The translations under genes were made by a program, and so were the position numbers. A DNA stretch of 38,712 bases, taken from positions 1 to 38,712 of the IMG/VR virus record IMGVR_UViG_3300042863_000158; one strand, given 5' to 3'. The notes under the pieces are model-generated. The model saw nothing but the letters and a program-made list of their open reading frames with translations, searched no databases and was not told the DNA's origin. Below are positions 6,359-15,600 of this stretch, one piece after another. The stretch is from a virus. Each line of letters starts with the position of its first letter. Within the stretch, counting starts at the first letter, position 1.

Positions 6359-6730
6359 TTAGTTACAACTTGGACATACGGCGTGCTTGTTACACACCAT
6401 TCGACAGTCTTGACAGACCATCTCATGTGGACCTAAGTCCACGACCAGTTCGAAAAACCTGTCGGATAGGTTGGTGATAGGCTCAACAAACTCTTCACGC
6501 TCAGCCTTTGGGTCATACCATGTGCCCAAAGTGGTGGGCGATACCCAGTCATGACCACTTGGTTCGGTTATGCTGTGCCACTGCGCAGGGTAGATAAGGT
6601 TTCCTTCGTCTACCATGTCATGGGCGATGTTGGTCGCCCGTGAGTCTCGCAGGTCTTGGCAGTCCACACATAGTTCCATTTGAATCATGCACTGGTAACA
6701 TGGGTTGGATACAGTCAGTTCATCGGACAT
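6359..6730 (-). CDS. Early protein with zinc ribbons at both ends
   Basis: I start at ATG 6730, which has AAAGGAAA 5 bases upstream; a frame open to 7024 runs through the control-region hairpins and has no site. The 123-aa product has a Cys cluster near the N-terminus (CYQCMIQMELCVDC) and another at the C-terminus (CQDCRMVC...CPSC), with an acidic, Trp-containing centre. Eight Cys in two sets of four suggest two zinc sites. It is the first leftward gene after the divergent control region. An RNA-polymerase- or DNA-binding takeover role is an inference from position and domains. Confidence 0.72.
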   Translation of the reverse strand: MSDELTVSNPCYQCMIQMELCVDCQDLRDSRATNIAHDMVDEGNLIYPAQWHSITEPSGHDWVSPTTLGTWYDPKAEREEFVEPITNLSDRFFELVVDLGPHEMVCQDCRMVCNKHAVCPSCN

Positions 6731-6920
6731 TGTACTTTCCTTTCTTATACCAACTGACTCTCTGTCAGTCGCGTAATTAGGAGCATGGGCTTGCATCGGA
6801 TAGCCCAATCTTGGGCTAGACGCGGGGCATGGCTGGACTGTGCAGGGCGCTTGCGCCCAAGCAGGCGCACATTCATGGGCGCTCCAGACAGGCCAGATGC
6901 GTGGTTTACCACGCTGAGAG

Positions 6921-6971
6921 AAATCAGCCTGTTCGCATGCTCTGCTGAATAGGCAGAGCATTGGCTGATTT
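6921..6971. repeat. Nested cruciform-like inverted repeat
   Basis: Outer arms 6921-6929/6963-6971 (9 bp) enclose inner arms 6937-6945/6953-6961 (9 bp) with a 7-base loop. Together they form one long interrupted hairpin with an asymmetric bulge. It is in the left half of the divergent control region. Confidence 0.75.
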
Positions 6972-7098
6972 GCTGTCCATGCTATCATCAGGCGACTGAG
7001 AGAGAGAGATAGATGGCCAGCCATCGCCAGGGCTGTAACTATTTCAGTTTAATAAAACAGGGGCGAGGTAGTCCTGTCTATCGAGCCGCAGACTAGTC

Positions 7099-7206
7099 TC
7101 TGTCTACACTCAGCCTGTACAGTACAGGTCAACCTGTATCTGTCTACCTGTAGTCTGTTTCTGACCCTAGAGTGATTAAACTACGGCTGTAAGATATACT
7201 GTATCT
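7099..7206. repeat. Short repeated motifs and palindrome, operator-like
   Basis: TCTGTCTAC occurs at 7099-7107 and 7139-7147. CTGTATCT occurs at 7134-7141 and 7199-7206, and again at 7389-7396. A perfect palindrome, CCTGTAC-A-GTACAGG, lies at 7114-7128. Such clustered motifs suggest binding sites for a phage or host regulator. Confidence 0.55.
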
Positions 7207-7359
7207 CCCATAAAGATTTTCCCGTACAGTCCCCTATGCCCTGTTTAGGCTGTTACTTAACTGTTTTAATTAAGTAAAAAGATTTTTGCCTTTGAACCGT
7301 TCGGAATGGCTGTTTGAACGGGTTAATACTATATAGAGACTATTTCTTTTACTACCTAA

Positions 7360-7380
7360 GCAAGTTCTTCAGGAACTTGC
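7360..7380. repeat. Hairpin upstream of terminase
   Basis: An 8-bp perfect stem (GCAAGTTC, 7360-7367, with 7373-7380) and a 5-base loop. It is 65 bases before the terminase start, probably in the leader of the late transcript. No T tract follows. Confidence 0.6.
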
Positions 7381-7444
7381 GTTACAGACTGTATCTACTA
7401 TCCGTTACTAACTGGTCTGTACTATATGCAGATGGGACAGTTAC

Positions 7445-9331
7445 GTGACTTTTCAGAAGACTAATAACCCCCGTACCGCTATGGCATCAGAGGCTAAAGC
7501 CAAAGTTTTGGCGCTGGTATCTGAAGGTATGTCGGTACATAGGGCTATGGAACAAAATGGCAAAAAGCCAGACACTGTTCGTATCTGGTGTTTAAGAGAC
7601 CCAGCCTTTGCTACCGCCCTTGTCGAGGCAAAGGAAAACGCTAAAGAGCGTTCATTAAAAGCCATGGGCGTAGCCCGTGAAGATATTACCTTTCCTCAGT
7701 TTTCTGAGATGTTTTTGGACCAGCGGGTTTTTCCACATCATATGGATTGGATTGACCTATTAGAGGGACGCGAGCCATCATGGCTGCACCCCAATATGAT
7801 TTACGAGCCAGGCAATCGGAACCGCCTACTTCTAAACGTTCCCCCTGAGCACGCCAAATCAACCGTCATTACGGTTAACTACGCAACTTATCGCATCGCT
7901 CTCAATCCGAACGTCCGCATTATTGTGGTCTCGAAGACCCTTGTTAAAGCACGCGAGTTCGTGTACGCAATCAAGCAGAGATTATCCCACCCGCGCTGGC
8001 TAAAGTTACAAACAACTTTTGGACCAGAAGGGGGCTGGAAAGAGGACTCAGATACTTGGCGAGTTGACACGGTCTATCTTGGGAGTGATGCGAGAAACTC
8101 AAGTGAAAAAGACCCAACGATTCAGGCACTGGGTATGGGTGGTCAGATTTACGGCGCACGTGCCGACCTGATTATCTTAGATGACTGTATAACTACCTCT
8201 AACGCTCACGAGCATGAGAAGCAGATTAACTGGCTGCAAAAGGAAGTTATTACCCGTCTGGGCAAGAACGGTAAGTTACTGGTGGTAGGAACCCGTATCG
8301 CCCCATCTGATTTTTATAAAGAACTCCGCGACCCTAAGCATTGGTCTGGTGGCAAGTCACCTTTCACATACATGGGTATGCCAGCAGTTCTTGACTATAG
8401 CGATAAGCCAGAAGACTGGACAACTCTCTGGCCTGCAAGTGATACACCCTGGGACGGGGATGAAGATACCCCACCTGATGAAGAAGGGTTATACCCTAAG
8501 TGGGATGGCGAAACGCTTTTCAAGCGTAGAAGCGAAGTAACCCCAGCAACATGGGCGCTTGTTTATCAACAAGAAGATGTAACTGAAGACTCTATCTTTC
8601 CACCTGAACTGGTGCAAGGTTCTATCAATGGCATGCGTAAGCGTGGTCCATTAAAGCCAGGTGCAACGGGACATCCACCTCAGGTTGAGGGTTACACTAT
8701 TGTGGGCTTTGACCCTGCTATGGCGGGTAATGCTGCATTTGTGGCTATCACCTATAACAGGACCGATGGAAAGATTTATGTTCTAGAGTGTTTGAACATG
8801 CCAGACCCTACGCCACAAAAGATTAGGCAAGCCATTGAAGATTTTACACTTCGGTACAGACCGCAAGAGTTCCGCGTTGAAATCAACGCCCACCAAAAAG
8901 CCTACTCCCTTGATGAAGAACTACGAACATGGCTCTCTTCACACGGCGTACGGCTTAATTCTCACTTTACAGGCAAGAACAAATGGGACACAAACTTCGG
9001 TGTGGCATCAATGTCAACACTCTTTGGCACTACTCGTGAAGGCAAGTTCCAAAAGAACAACATTATAGAATTACCTAGTACTGAAAACTCAGAAGGTATG
9101 AAGGCGTTAGTCCAACAGTTAATTACCTGGAAGCCTGACACCAGAGGTAAGACAGATACTGTTATGGCTTTATGGTTTGCGGTTATCCGTGCCCGTGAGT
9201 TCATGCAGCAAAATAGCAATATCGCAAGGTATGCCAACAACCGTTGGGCTACTAGAGCGCAGCAACACAAACGTACCTCAATTAACTTAGATGATGCCGC
9301 ATCTGAAATGTGGAATCACCAATACGGATAA
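7445..9331 (+). CDS. terL: Terminase large subunit with N-terminal HTH
   Basis: 628 aa, longer than the usual terminase ATPase-nuclease. Residues 17-60 resemble the helix-turn-helix of small terminases (VLALVSEGMSVHRAME...). The ATPase has an atypical Walker A (NVPPEHAKST, about 131-140) and Walker B (LIILDD, about 241-246). The nuclease has GFDPAM near 420, EINAHQ near 478 and KTDTVMALWF near 568. It packages genome DNA into proheads through the portal. The GTG start at 7445 is preceded by GGGACAG; ATG 7481 lacks a site. No separate small terminase is seen, so the N-terminal HTH may supply DNA recognition. First gene of the rightward block. Confidence 0.93.
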   Translation: MTFQKTNNPRTAMASEAKAKVLALVSEGMSVHRAMEQNGKKPDTVRIWCLRDPAFATALVEAKENAKERSLKAMGVAREDITFPQFSEMFLDQRVFPHHMDWIDLLEGREPSWLHPNMIYEPGNRNRLLLNVPPEHAKSTVITVNYATYRIALNPNVRIIVVSKTLVKAREFVYAIKQRLSHPRWLKLQTTFGPEGGWKEDSDTWRVDTVYLGSDARNSSEKDPTIQALGMGGQIYGARADLIILDDCITTSNAHEHEKQINWLQKEVITRLGKNGKLLVVGTRIAPSDFYKELRDPKHWSGGKSPFTYMGMPAVLDYSDKPEDWTTLWPASDTPWDGDEDTPPDEEGLYPKWDGETLFKRRSEVTPATWALVYQQEDVTEDSIFPPELVQGSINGMRKRGPLKPGATGHPPQVEGYTIVGFDPAMAGNAAFVAITYNRTDGKIYVLECLNMPDPTPQKIRQAIEDFTLRYRPQEFRVEINAHQKAYSLDEELRTWLSSHGVRLNSHFTGKNKWDTNFGVASMSTLFGTTREGKFQKNNIIELPSTENSEGMKALVQQLITWKPDTRGKTDTVMALWFAVIRAREFMQQNSNIARYANNRWATRAQQHKRTSINLDDAASEMWNHQYG

Positions 9332-9342
9332 GGAAAAAATAA

Positions 9343-9609
9343 ATGGCAACTAAAGCACAAAAAGTATTAAAGACAGAATACATGAAAAGCACAGGCATGA
9401 ACCCTACACTAGCGGCAACAAAATATGTTGTTAATGGACTTAAAGACCTTAATTTGTCACCTCAAGAAAAGCAAGCAATGAAGCAAAAGTTAATTCCAAT
9501 AGTAGCAAATCGTATTAAAAATGACCGCGGTCGCACAAAGGGTCGTGCTGTAGGAATCGTAATGCGCGAAGAAAAGGCTCGTCTTAAGAAGGCAGCAGAA
9601 AGTATTTAA
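9343..9609 (+). CDS. Small basic protein between terminase and portal
   Basis: 88 aa, rich in Lys and Arg, starting MATKAQKVLKTEY and predicted all-helical. AAGGA lies upstream of ATG 9343. No recognised domain. Its place between terminase and portal suggests a packaging or head role; the basic charge would fit DNA contact. Confidence 0.75.
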   Translation: MATKAQKVLKTEYMKSTGMNPTLAATKYVVNGLKDLNLSPQEKQAMKQKLIPIVANRIKNDRGRTKGRAVGIVMREEKARLKKAAESI

Positions 9610-9638
9610 TTAATTTTTAATCAACCGTTAGGACAATA

Positions 9639-11381
9639 ATGCTTTCGATAGAACAGATTTCAGCACGCGTTGCATCCCTTAAGGACCGCGCTGCAGAGCG
9701 TGATGCACGCCAGCAAGATGTTCTTGCTGTCCGCAAAGGACAGATAGCAAGTGTTTACCCAGATTTTTTTCCACAGGGTGTTGATGCTAACGTAGTAGCA
9801 AACTTTATTGACATTGTGGCCCGTGACCTTTCTGAGGTCATGGCTCCACTACCATCTGTCAATTGTTCTGCTGCTAACCAAGCCAACGACCGTGCTCGTA
9901 AGTTTGCAGATACACGCACTCGTATTGCTAACAATTATTTTTCTAACTCAGATTTACAAGTACAGATGTACACAGGCGCAGACATGTACATCACATTTGG
10001 TTTCGTCCCTTTCATCATTGAATTAGACGAAGAAGCAGGGCTACCGCGTATTCGCGTAGAAAATCCAGTGGGGGCTTACCCAGAATTTGACCGCTACGGA
10101 CGCTGTATCGCCTTTGCTAAGCGTTATTACTTGAGCATTGGAGAACTTGCTTCAGAGTTCCCTGAGTATGCAAGAGAACTTCTTGGTCCAGAAATGTACA
10201 AGGGAGACCTTAACGCTCAACTAGAGATAATCCGTTATTACGATGCAGACCAATCTCTGTTGTTTGTTCCATCAAAAAACAATTTAATCTTATCTAAGGC
10301 GGCTAACCCGCTTGGTAAGATGATGGTTGTTGTTGCTAAGCGTCCATCAGTTGATGGTGAGATGCGTGGACAGTTTGATGATGTATTGGGTATTCAGTTG
10401 CTTCGTAACAGGTTCGCATTACTTGCGATGGAAGCAGCAGAGAAGTCAGTACAGGCTCCAATTGTTCTACCAACAGATGTAACAGAACTTGAACTGGGTG
10501 GCGATGCAATTATTCGCACAGCAAACCCAGCAGGTGTAAGACGCGTAGACCTTAACATTCCACCTGGCGCATTTACTGAGCAGGCTTTGTTGCAGCAGGA
10601 ACTACGAACAGGAACACGTTACCCAGAGGGACGTACTGGAAACATTGATGCTTCCATTATTACTGGTCAAGGTGTTCAAGCACTTATGGGTGGCTTTGAT
10701 ACGCAGGTTAAATCTGCTCAGGCTATCTTTGCTTCTGCATTACGAGATGTTATCTCTGTATGTTTTGAGGTAGATGAGAAGTTTTTTGATTTTGAAAAGA
10801 CAATCCGTGGCGTAGATGCAGGTTCTCCTTATAGCCTTACCTACAAGCCAGGCAAAGATATTAAGAGTGACTTTACTGCCGATGTTAGATACGGCATGCT
10901 TGCTGGGCTTAACCCAGCACAGGGACTTATCTTTATGTTACAAGCATTAGGTGGTGGATTAATTTCTACAGACCTAGCAATGCGTGAACTACCATTTGGT
11001 ATTAACGTAACGCAGGAACAAGAAAAGATTGAAATTGAGAATATGCGTAAAGCACTAGTTAGTTCTTTACAAGCATACACACAAGCCATTCCACAAATGG
11101 CTGTGCAAGGTGGGGACCCATCAGCCGTGGTAAATAAAATCGCTGGAGTTATTAAGGCTCGTCAACGTGGCGTACCAATAGAGGATGCCGTTGAAGAAGT
11201 CTTTGCGCCAGAATTACCTCCTGCTGGTGCACAGGTTGAGCAACCGTCCCCTGTTCCCGCCGCGCCAGCAGGAGGCGCTTCTTTAGAAACACAGCAACCA
11301 CCACAACTGCAAAGTCTTTTAGCAAGTTTAACATCAGGCGGAGAAGCCTCAGCATCGGCAAGAACAGTAACTAGACGCTAA
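9639..11381 (+). CDS. Portal protein
   Basis: 580 aa. Placed directly after terminase and before the head genes. It begins with a charged helical region, has a middle rich in beta structure (FVPFIIELDEEAGLPRIRVENP), a probable stem/wing, and LLRNRFALLAMEAAEKSVQAP, then GTRYPEGRTGNIDASIITGQG, which is portal-like. The final 70 residues are Pro/Ala/Gln-rich and probably disordered. It would form the dodecameric DNA channel at the head vertex. AGGACA precedes ATG 9639. Confidence 0.82.
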   Translation: MLSIEQISARVASLKDRAAERDARQQDVLAVRKGQIASVYPDFFPQGVDANVVANFIDIVARDLSEVMAPLPSVNCSAANQANDRARKFADTRTRIANNYFSNSDLQVQMYTGADMYITFGFVPFIIELDEEAGLPRIRVENPVGAYPEFDRYGRCIAFAKRYYLSIGELASEFPEYARELLGPEMYKGDLNAQLEIIRYYDADQSLLFVPSKNNLILSKAANPLGKMMVVVAKRPSVDGEMRGQFDDVLGIQLLRNRFALLAMEAAEKSVQAPIVLPTDVTELELGGDAIIRTANPAGVRRVDLNIPPGAFTEQALLQQELRTGTRYPEGRTGNIDASIITGQGVQALMGGFDTQVKSAQAIFASALRDVISVCFEVDEKFFDFEKTIRGVDAGSPYSLTYKPGKDIKSDFTADVRYGMLAGLNPAQGLIFMLQALGGGLISTDLAMRELPFGINVTQEQEKIEIENMRKALVSSLQAYTQAIPQMAVQGGDPSAVVNKIAGVIKARQRGVPIEDAVEEVFAPELPPAGAQVEQPSPVPAAPAGGASLETQQPPQLQSLLASLTSGGEASASARTVTRR

Positions 11382-11400
11382 CTAATAAAGGTAGGGGACA

Positions 11401-11970
11401 ATGACAACACTCGCTGCTTATCAGGGAGATGGCTGGTCTGTAATTGGTTGCGACTCTAGAGCATCTGATGAAAGCGGTCGTCCTATGACGATTGCTACTC
11501 ACAAGATTACCGAAAACAACGGATACTTAATTGCAGGAGCAGGCGCTAGCCGCGGCTCTAACTTATTGCAGTTTGGATGGAAGCCACCTAAGCCAACTAA
11601 GTTAGAAGACTTAGATTTGTTTATGACGCAAAAGTTTATACCAGCAATGCGCAAAACATTTATTGACGCAGGTTATGACATGAAAGAAGATGGGGATGCT
11701 GCTGCACAAGATTCGAGTTTTATTATTAGCGTTCATGGAATCTTGTATCCTATATTTGAGGATTACTCTTGGGACCGTGATAGTCGTGGCATTTATTTTA
11801 ATGGTAGCGGTGGCGATGTTGCCCTTGGTGCTATGGCAGCAATGGGTATTAGTAAAACAAAAACTCCAGAACAAGCAGAAGTTATTATCCGCAAAGCAAT
11901 AGAAATTTCTTGCAACTGGGATATTCACACTAGTGAACCTATTATTACAAAGATTCAGTACGCAAAATGA
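11401..11970 (+). CDS. Proteasome-beta/HslV-like Ntn-hydrolase
   Basis: 189 aa starting MTTLAAYQGDG. After Met removal, Thr1 would be the nucleophile. Counted from Thr1, Asp17 sits in GCDSR (as in proteasome Asp17/Arg19), and Lys34 in HKI corresponds to Lys33. A GAGA segment at 45-48, FNGSGGDVALGAMAAMG at 132-148 and a C-terminal D173..T176 match the family layout. No propeptide is seen, as in HslV. It follows the portal and precedes head and scaffold genes, where a capsid maturation protease would be expected; no canonical prohead protease was recognised. Family is confident; role as capsid or host-protein protease is inference. Confidence 0.85.
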   Translation: MTTLAAYQGDGWSVIGCDSRASDESGRPMTIATHKITENNGYLIAGAGASRGSNLLQFGWKPPKPTKLEDLDLFMTQKFIPAMRKTFIDAGYDMKEDGDAAAQDSSFIISVHGILYPIFEDYSWDRDSRGIYFNGSGGDVALGAMAAMGISKTKTPEQAEVIIRKAIEISCNWDIHTSEPIITKIQYAK

Positions 11971-12233
11971 GCAAAGAGTTTAGAGACAAAATAGAAGAAG
12001 CCTTAAAGATTCTTCTCGAAGAAGATACGAAGGGGACTGAGTTCATCTGCACTAACTGGTTAATGATAACCGAGTGGGCAGACTACGAAGGGACCCGATA
12101 TTTACACACAGAAGTTAGCGAAGCCATGACACCATGGAACGCGTATGGGATGATGAAGATGGCACAAGAATATAACAGTGAAGTACTTGGCACTAAACAT
12201 GAAACCGTTGAAGAAGAGGAGGATGAAGAATGA
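11967..12233 (+). CDS. Acidic hypothetical protein, 88 aa
   Basis: Starts MSKEFRDKIEEALKILLEE, overlapping the hydrolase stop as ATGA. Strongly acidic, with a C-terminal run of Glu and Asp, and a Trp-rich centre (NWLMITEWADYEG). No domain recognised. Tight coupling to the Ntn-hydrolase suggests a common process, such as a partner or modulator. Confidence 0.7.
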   Translation: MSKEFRDKIEEALKILLEEDTKGTEFICTNWLMITEWADYEGTRYLHTEVSEAMTPWNAYGMMKMAQEYNSEVLGTKHETVEEEEDEE

Positions 12234-12661
12234 CAACTGCCCCAGAAAATCGTGGTGGGATGCGTCCAACAGCCCCTCAGAATAATCCAGCAAATGTTTC
12301 AGCAACTGGTGGTGCAGGCCAATCGGGCCGTGCCACACAACCTGCTAGATATATTGCTGGCTTGCCATACGGAGAAGGTCAAGCAACTATGGCGCAACAA
12401 ACAGGTGCGCCTATGCAGGGTAGTTCAATGCCACAGATGCCTCAAATAGAAATGCCAACACCGCTAGGTGCGCCATCTATGCGTCCTGGTGAGCCAATTA
12501 CATCTGGTATTGACATGGGTGATGGTGCAGGTTCAGAGGCAATGCGTGGTTTACCTAATCAAACACCAACGCTTCTTGACACATTAAAGTATTTAGCACA
12601 GTTTGATTCATCAGGAGATGCAGAGTTAATTTACAGAACAATTCTTGATAGAGACTTTTAA
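12230..12661 (+). CDS. Low-complexity head-region protein
   Basis: 143 aa, Gly/Pro/Gln/Met-rich for the first 110 residues and likely disordered, with a short helical C-terminus (TLLDTLKYLAQFDSS). The ATG overlaps the previous stop as ATGA; its TAA overlaps the next ATG by one base. No recognised family. It may be a minor virion or assembly linker protein. Confidence 0.7.
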   Translation: MTTAPENRGGMRPTAPQNNPANVSATGGAGQSGRATQPARYIAGLPYGEGQATMAQQTGAPMQGSSMPQMPQIEMPTPLGAPSMRPGEPITSGIDMGDGAGSEAMRGLPNQTPTLLDTLKYLAQFDSSGDAELIYRTILDRDF

Positions 12662-15600
12662 TGGCCCAGTACATCAAACCGATTGTTGCTGAGGTATCAC
12701 CTAATATTTACGCTGCTGCAAAAAATGCAAACCTAACTGGCACGGAAAAAAACCAAGTAGAGCAGATGAGTTACACGATTAAGAAGCATCGTGAACTAGT
12801 TAAACTTGGTCCAGAGATGGCTCGTAAAGAATACAACCGATTAGAACCTCAGTTCCAAGACCAATTAAAGTTTATGTTTAAAGATGCTGACTACATGCAA
12901 GATGCACCTGATGTATCAGACCGTCTCTTTGGCGTTGCCAAAACTATCGGAACAATAGTTGCATCACCATTGATTGGTTTATTTAAACTAGGTGGACAGT
13001 ACAATCGCTTGATTAACCAGCCTTACAAGGTAGCACGACAGGTAGCACAGGGCGAAGATTTGTTTTCAATGAAAACATGGACAGATGCATGGGATGGAAA
13101 AAATCAGTATGATGACAAGGCTTTGGCGGAAGCGACCAGTTACTTTGGTGAGTTTGATGTTATGGTTGCTAAAGGATTACTTGCGGGTAAAACTCCTGGC
13201 GAGATTGTTCAAGACTTTGGTAAAGTAGACGCTAACCTTCTTAACTCAATTAAAAAAGCCTATGATGAACCAGAGGCTTTTAAGGAAGTACTAGATGGCG
13301 TAAAGTATGCACAGATTTCTCCAGGACGAGACATTGCTCGTATGCTTGACCGCAAGCCACCATCAAGTGGTGTTAGCGGTACAACAAAAAATGTATCTGG
13401 TGTTATAGATTTTGTTTATCAGATTGCTATAGACCCACTTACTTGGATAACAGGTGGACTAAGCAAGGGTGTAACTAAGGGTGAGCGTATTGCTAACTCG
13501 CTTACTGAAGCAATTAACAATGGTGTTTCAGTAGAAAAGGCTGTTGGAGATACATTTAAGAATCCGTTAGTTTATTCATTCTGGCAAGACGGACTAGGTC
13601 CTGCGCTTAAAAAGGTAAAAGACTCAAGCGGAACTCCAGGTGCAAAGTCAATTGCACTTGATGATATTGCAAAAAACTTTCCTGGTTATAATGACCAGAA
13701 TGCAATTAAGGCACTTGTAGATGGAGAAGTATTTGATGCTGCATCAGCACAAGGATACTTTGAAAATGCTGGCAATCTAAATCTATTGCTAGCAGGACGA
13801 GTTGATGGTTTAACTTACATGCGCAATGGCGTAGTAGTAGCCCGTCAAAATCGTTTATTCTCAGATGCAATAACACGTTCACTAGACAGAGTCTTTAATA
13901 ACATGTCTCGTAATGCTGCTGAAAGAGATGCTGCTCTTGAACCAATTAGTGCTGCATTTCTTAATGCAGAAGATTCACTACAGCGTTTAGTTAACCCTCT
14001 TTCTGATATGTCTGTAGTATTAAAGGCCAATGAAGAAATTAAAGGTTGGAAAAGAATTGGCCGCTTAGCGGCACGTTCGCCACAAGGATTAGAAGTACGA
14101 GTTGGTGTTAACGCTGTTGATACTGCTTTTAACTTTACAGCCCGTGCTCGTCAGATTTTGCCAAAGGATATGGCTCAAGCATTAACTGTTCGCTTTTTGG
14201 ACTCAACGGCTGATGAGCAAGTAGTTATTTTGCGTAATTTAGATGCTGCAACTATGTATTCAATGGGACTAGGTGGCAGTGTTAAGGGTGAAGATTTAAT
14301 TCTTAAGACACTACAGGACAAGTATGGTGATAAAGCAGGCTTTGCTACCAAGCGAGACCTAGCAATTAACCCAGACCATGTTAAGTTTGCACCAGCGAAC
14401 ACTGTTCGTGAATCTGAATCAGGATTTTTTGTTAATACTGAAGGTCCGTTGCAGCCTTATCAGACTACATGGGCTATTGGCCCACTACCTTATGACACAA
14501 TCGGGTCAACTGTGTGGGAAATTAAGTCTAAGAAAAACATTATTACTGCACTTGGCGGAGCAACACAAGGTAATTTTTCAAAAAGACTAGTTGATGCATG
14601 GTCTATTTTAACTTTGTTCCCACGTTTAGGTGTTCGTTCTGCTATTGACGAAGCAACTATGTATTTACTGTCTGCACCTACTAAAGATTTACGTAAGTTT
14701 GCATCATTAGAGGGACTAAGACTAGGAAATATATCTCGCGCTGCTACTGGTTCTAAGTCTGCTAGTGGTCCTATACGTCGTAGTATTCAAAAGACTTTAA
14801 AGTTTGTACCGCGCTCTAACGCACCTATGCGTTTGGGCCAGCAACCACGTTATTCACACGAAGAAGCGCTATCAATCTTAGACCGACAGACAATCTTGCA
14901 GAATAAAGCAGATGAACTGGGTGTTGATGTTGTTCTTTTGTCAAGTCTAGAAAAACGTGAAGCAATATCAGATACTGTTTCACAGATGTATGGTCGTTAT
15001 GTAGACCCTGAGTCTGCTGGTTATTTAATGCAGGCGTTTATACATTCACCTGATGCACTTAACTCAATGGCTGCTTCTCTTGTAGCAAGCAGTGGTATTT
15101 CTGGTCGCTATGGCGAAGAGATTGTTGCATCAGTTATTACACCATCTATGCTTGATATGGCTTTTGATGCATTAGGTATTAAGATGGGTAAGGGAACCCG
15201 TACTATTGATACTGCCATGCTAACAGAACGCGAAGTTGCACTAGCACACTTTGAAAAATGGTTCAAGATGTTGGCTGCCAACAAGGCTAAGTTAACTGAT
15301 GATGTAACTCTTAACCCAGCAGATATATTCTTTAGATACAATGCATTAAAGCCAGGCGAGATAGACCCACGCACTGGTAAAGAAATGATGGAATTAGCAC
15401 TCGATGCTGCTATGGAAAAAATTGGTTTTAAATTTGAGCCATTAACTAAAACTTGGCAGGTTCAAGACAATCTATCTGTTGGTGCGTTTTTAGAACGCAC
15501 AGCCTACACAGTTCAGGCCCGTGGGCGTGGGCTAGATGATGAGCAGATTGCCCGTGGTCAGTTATTCCGTATGTTTACTGATATGTATGAAACATTCCAT

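Larger units (their letters stand above)
6731..7444. promoter_or_regulatory. Divergent control region, no gene, many hairpins
   Basis: A 714-base gap between the two transcription blocks. I see no supportable gene. It holds many short perfect inverted repeats: 6801-6808/6811-6818, 6845-6850/6853-6858, 6899-6905/6908-6914, a nested pair at 6921-6971, 7012-7017/7020-7025, a 15-base palindrome at 7114-7128, 7253-7260/7270-7277 and 7360-7367/7373-7380. The right half is AT-rich, with TATA-like stretches near 7325-7335 and TTGAAC boxes at 7292 and 7314, but no confident promoter spacing. It probably holds both outward promoters, and an origin or packaging site is possible. Confidence 0.7.

Noticed and set aside
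6731-7024. Upstream extension of the zinc-ribbon gene through the control region
   Set aside because: ATG 6730 has a good ribosome site; the extension crosses several hairpins and has no family-like sequence.
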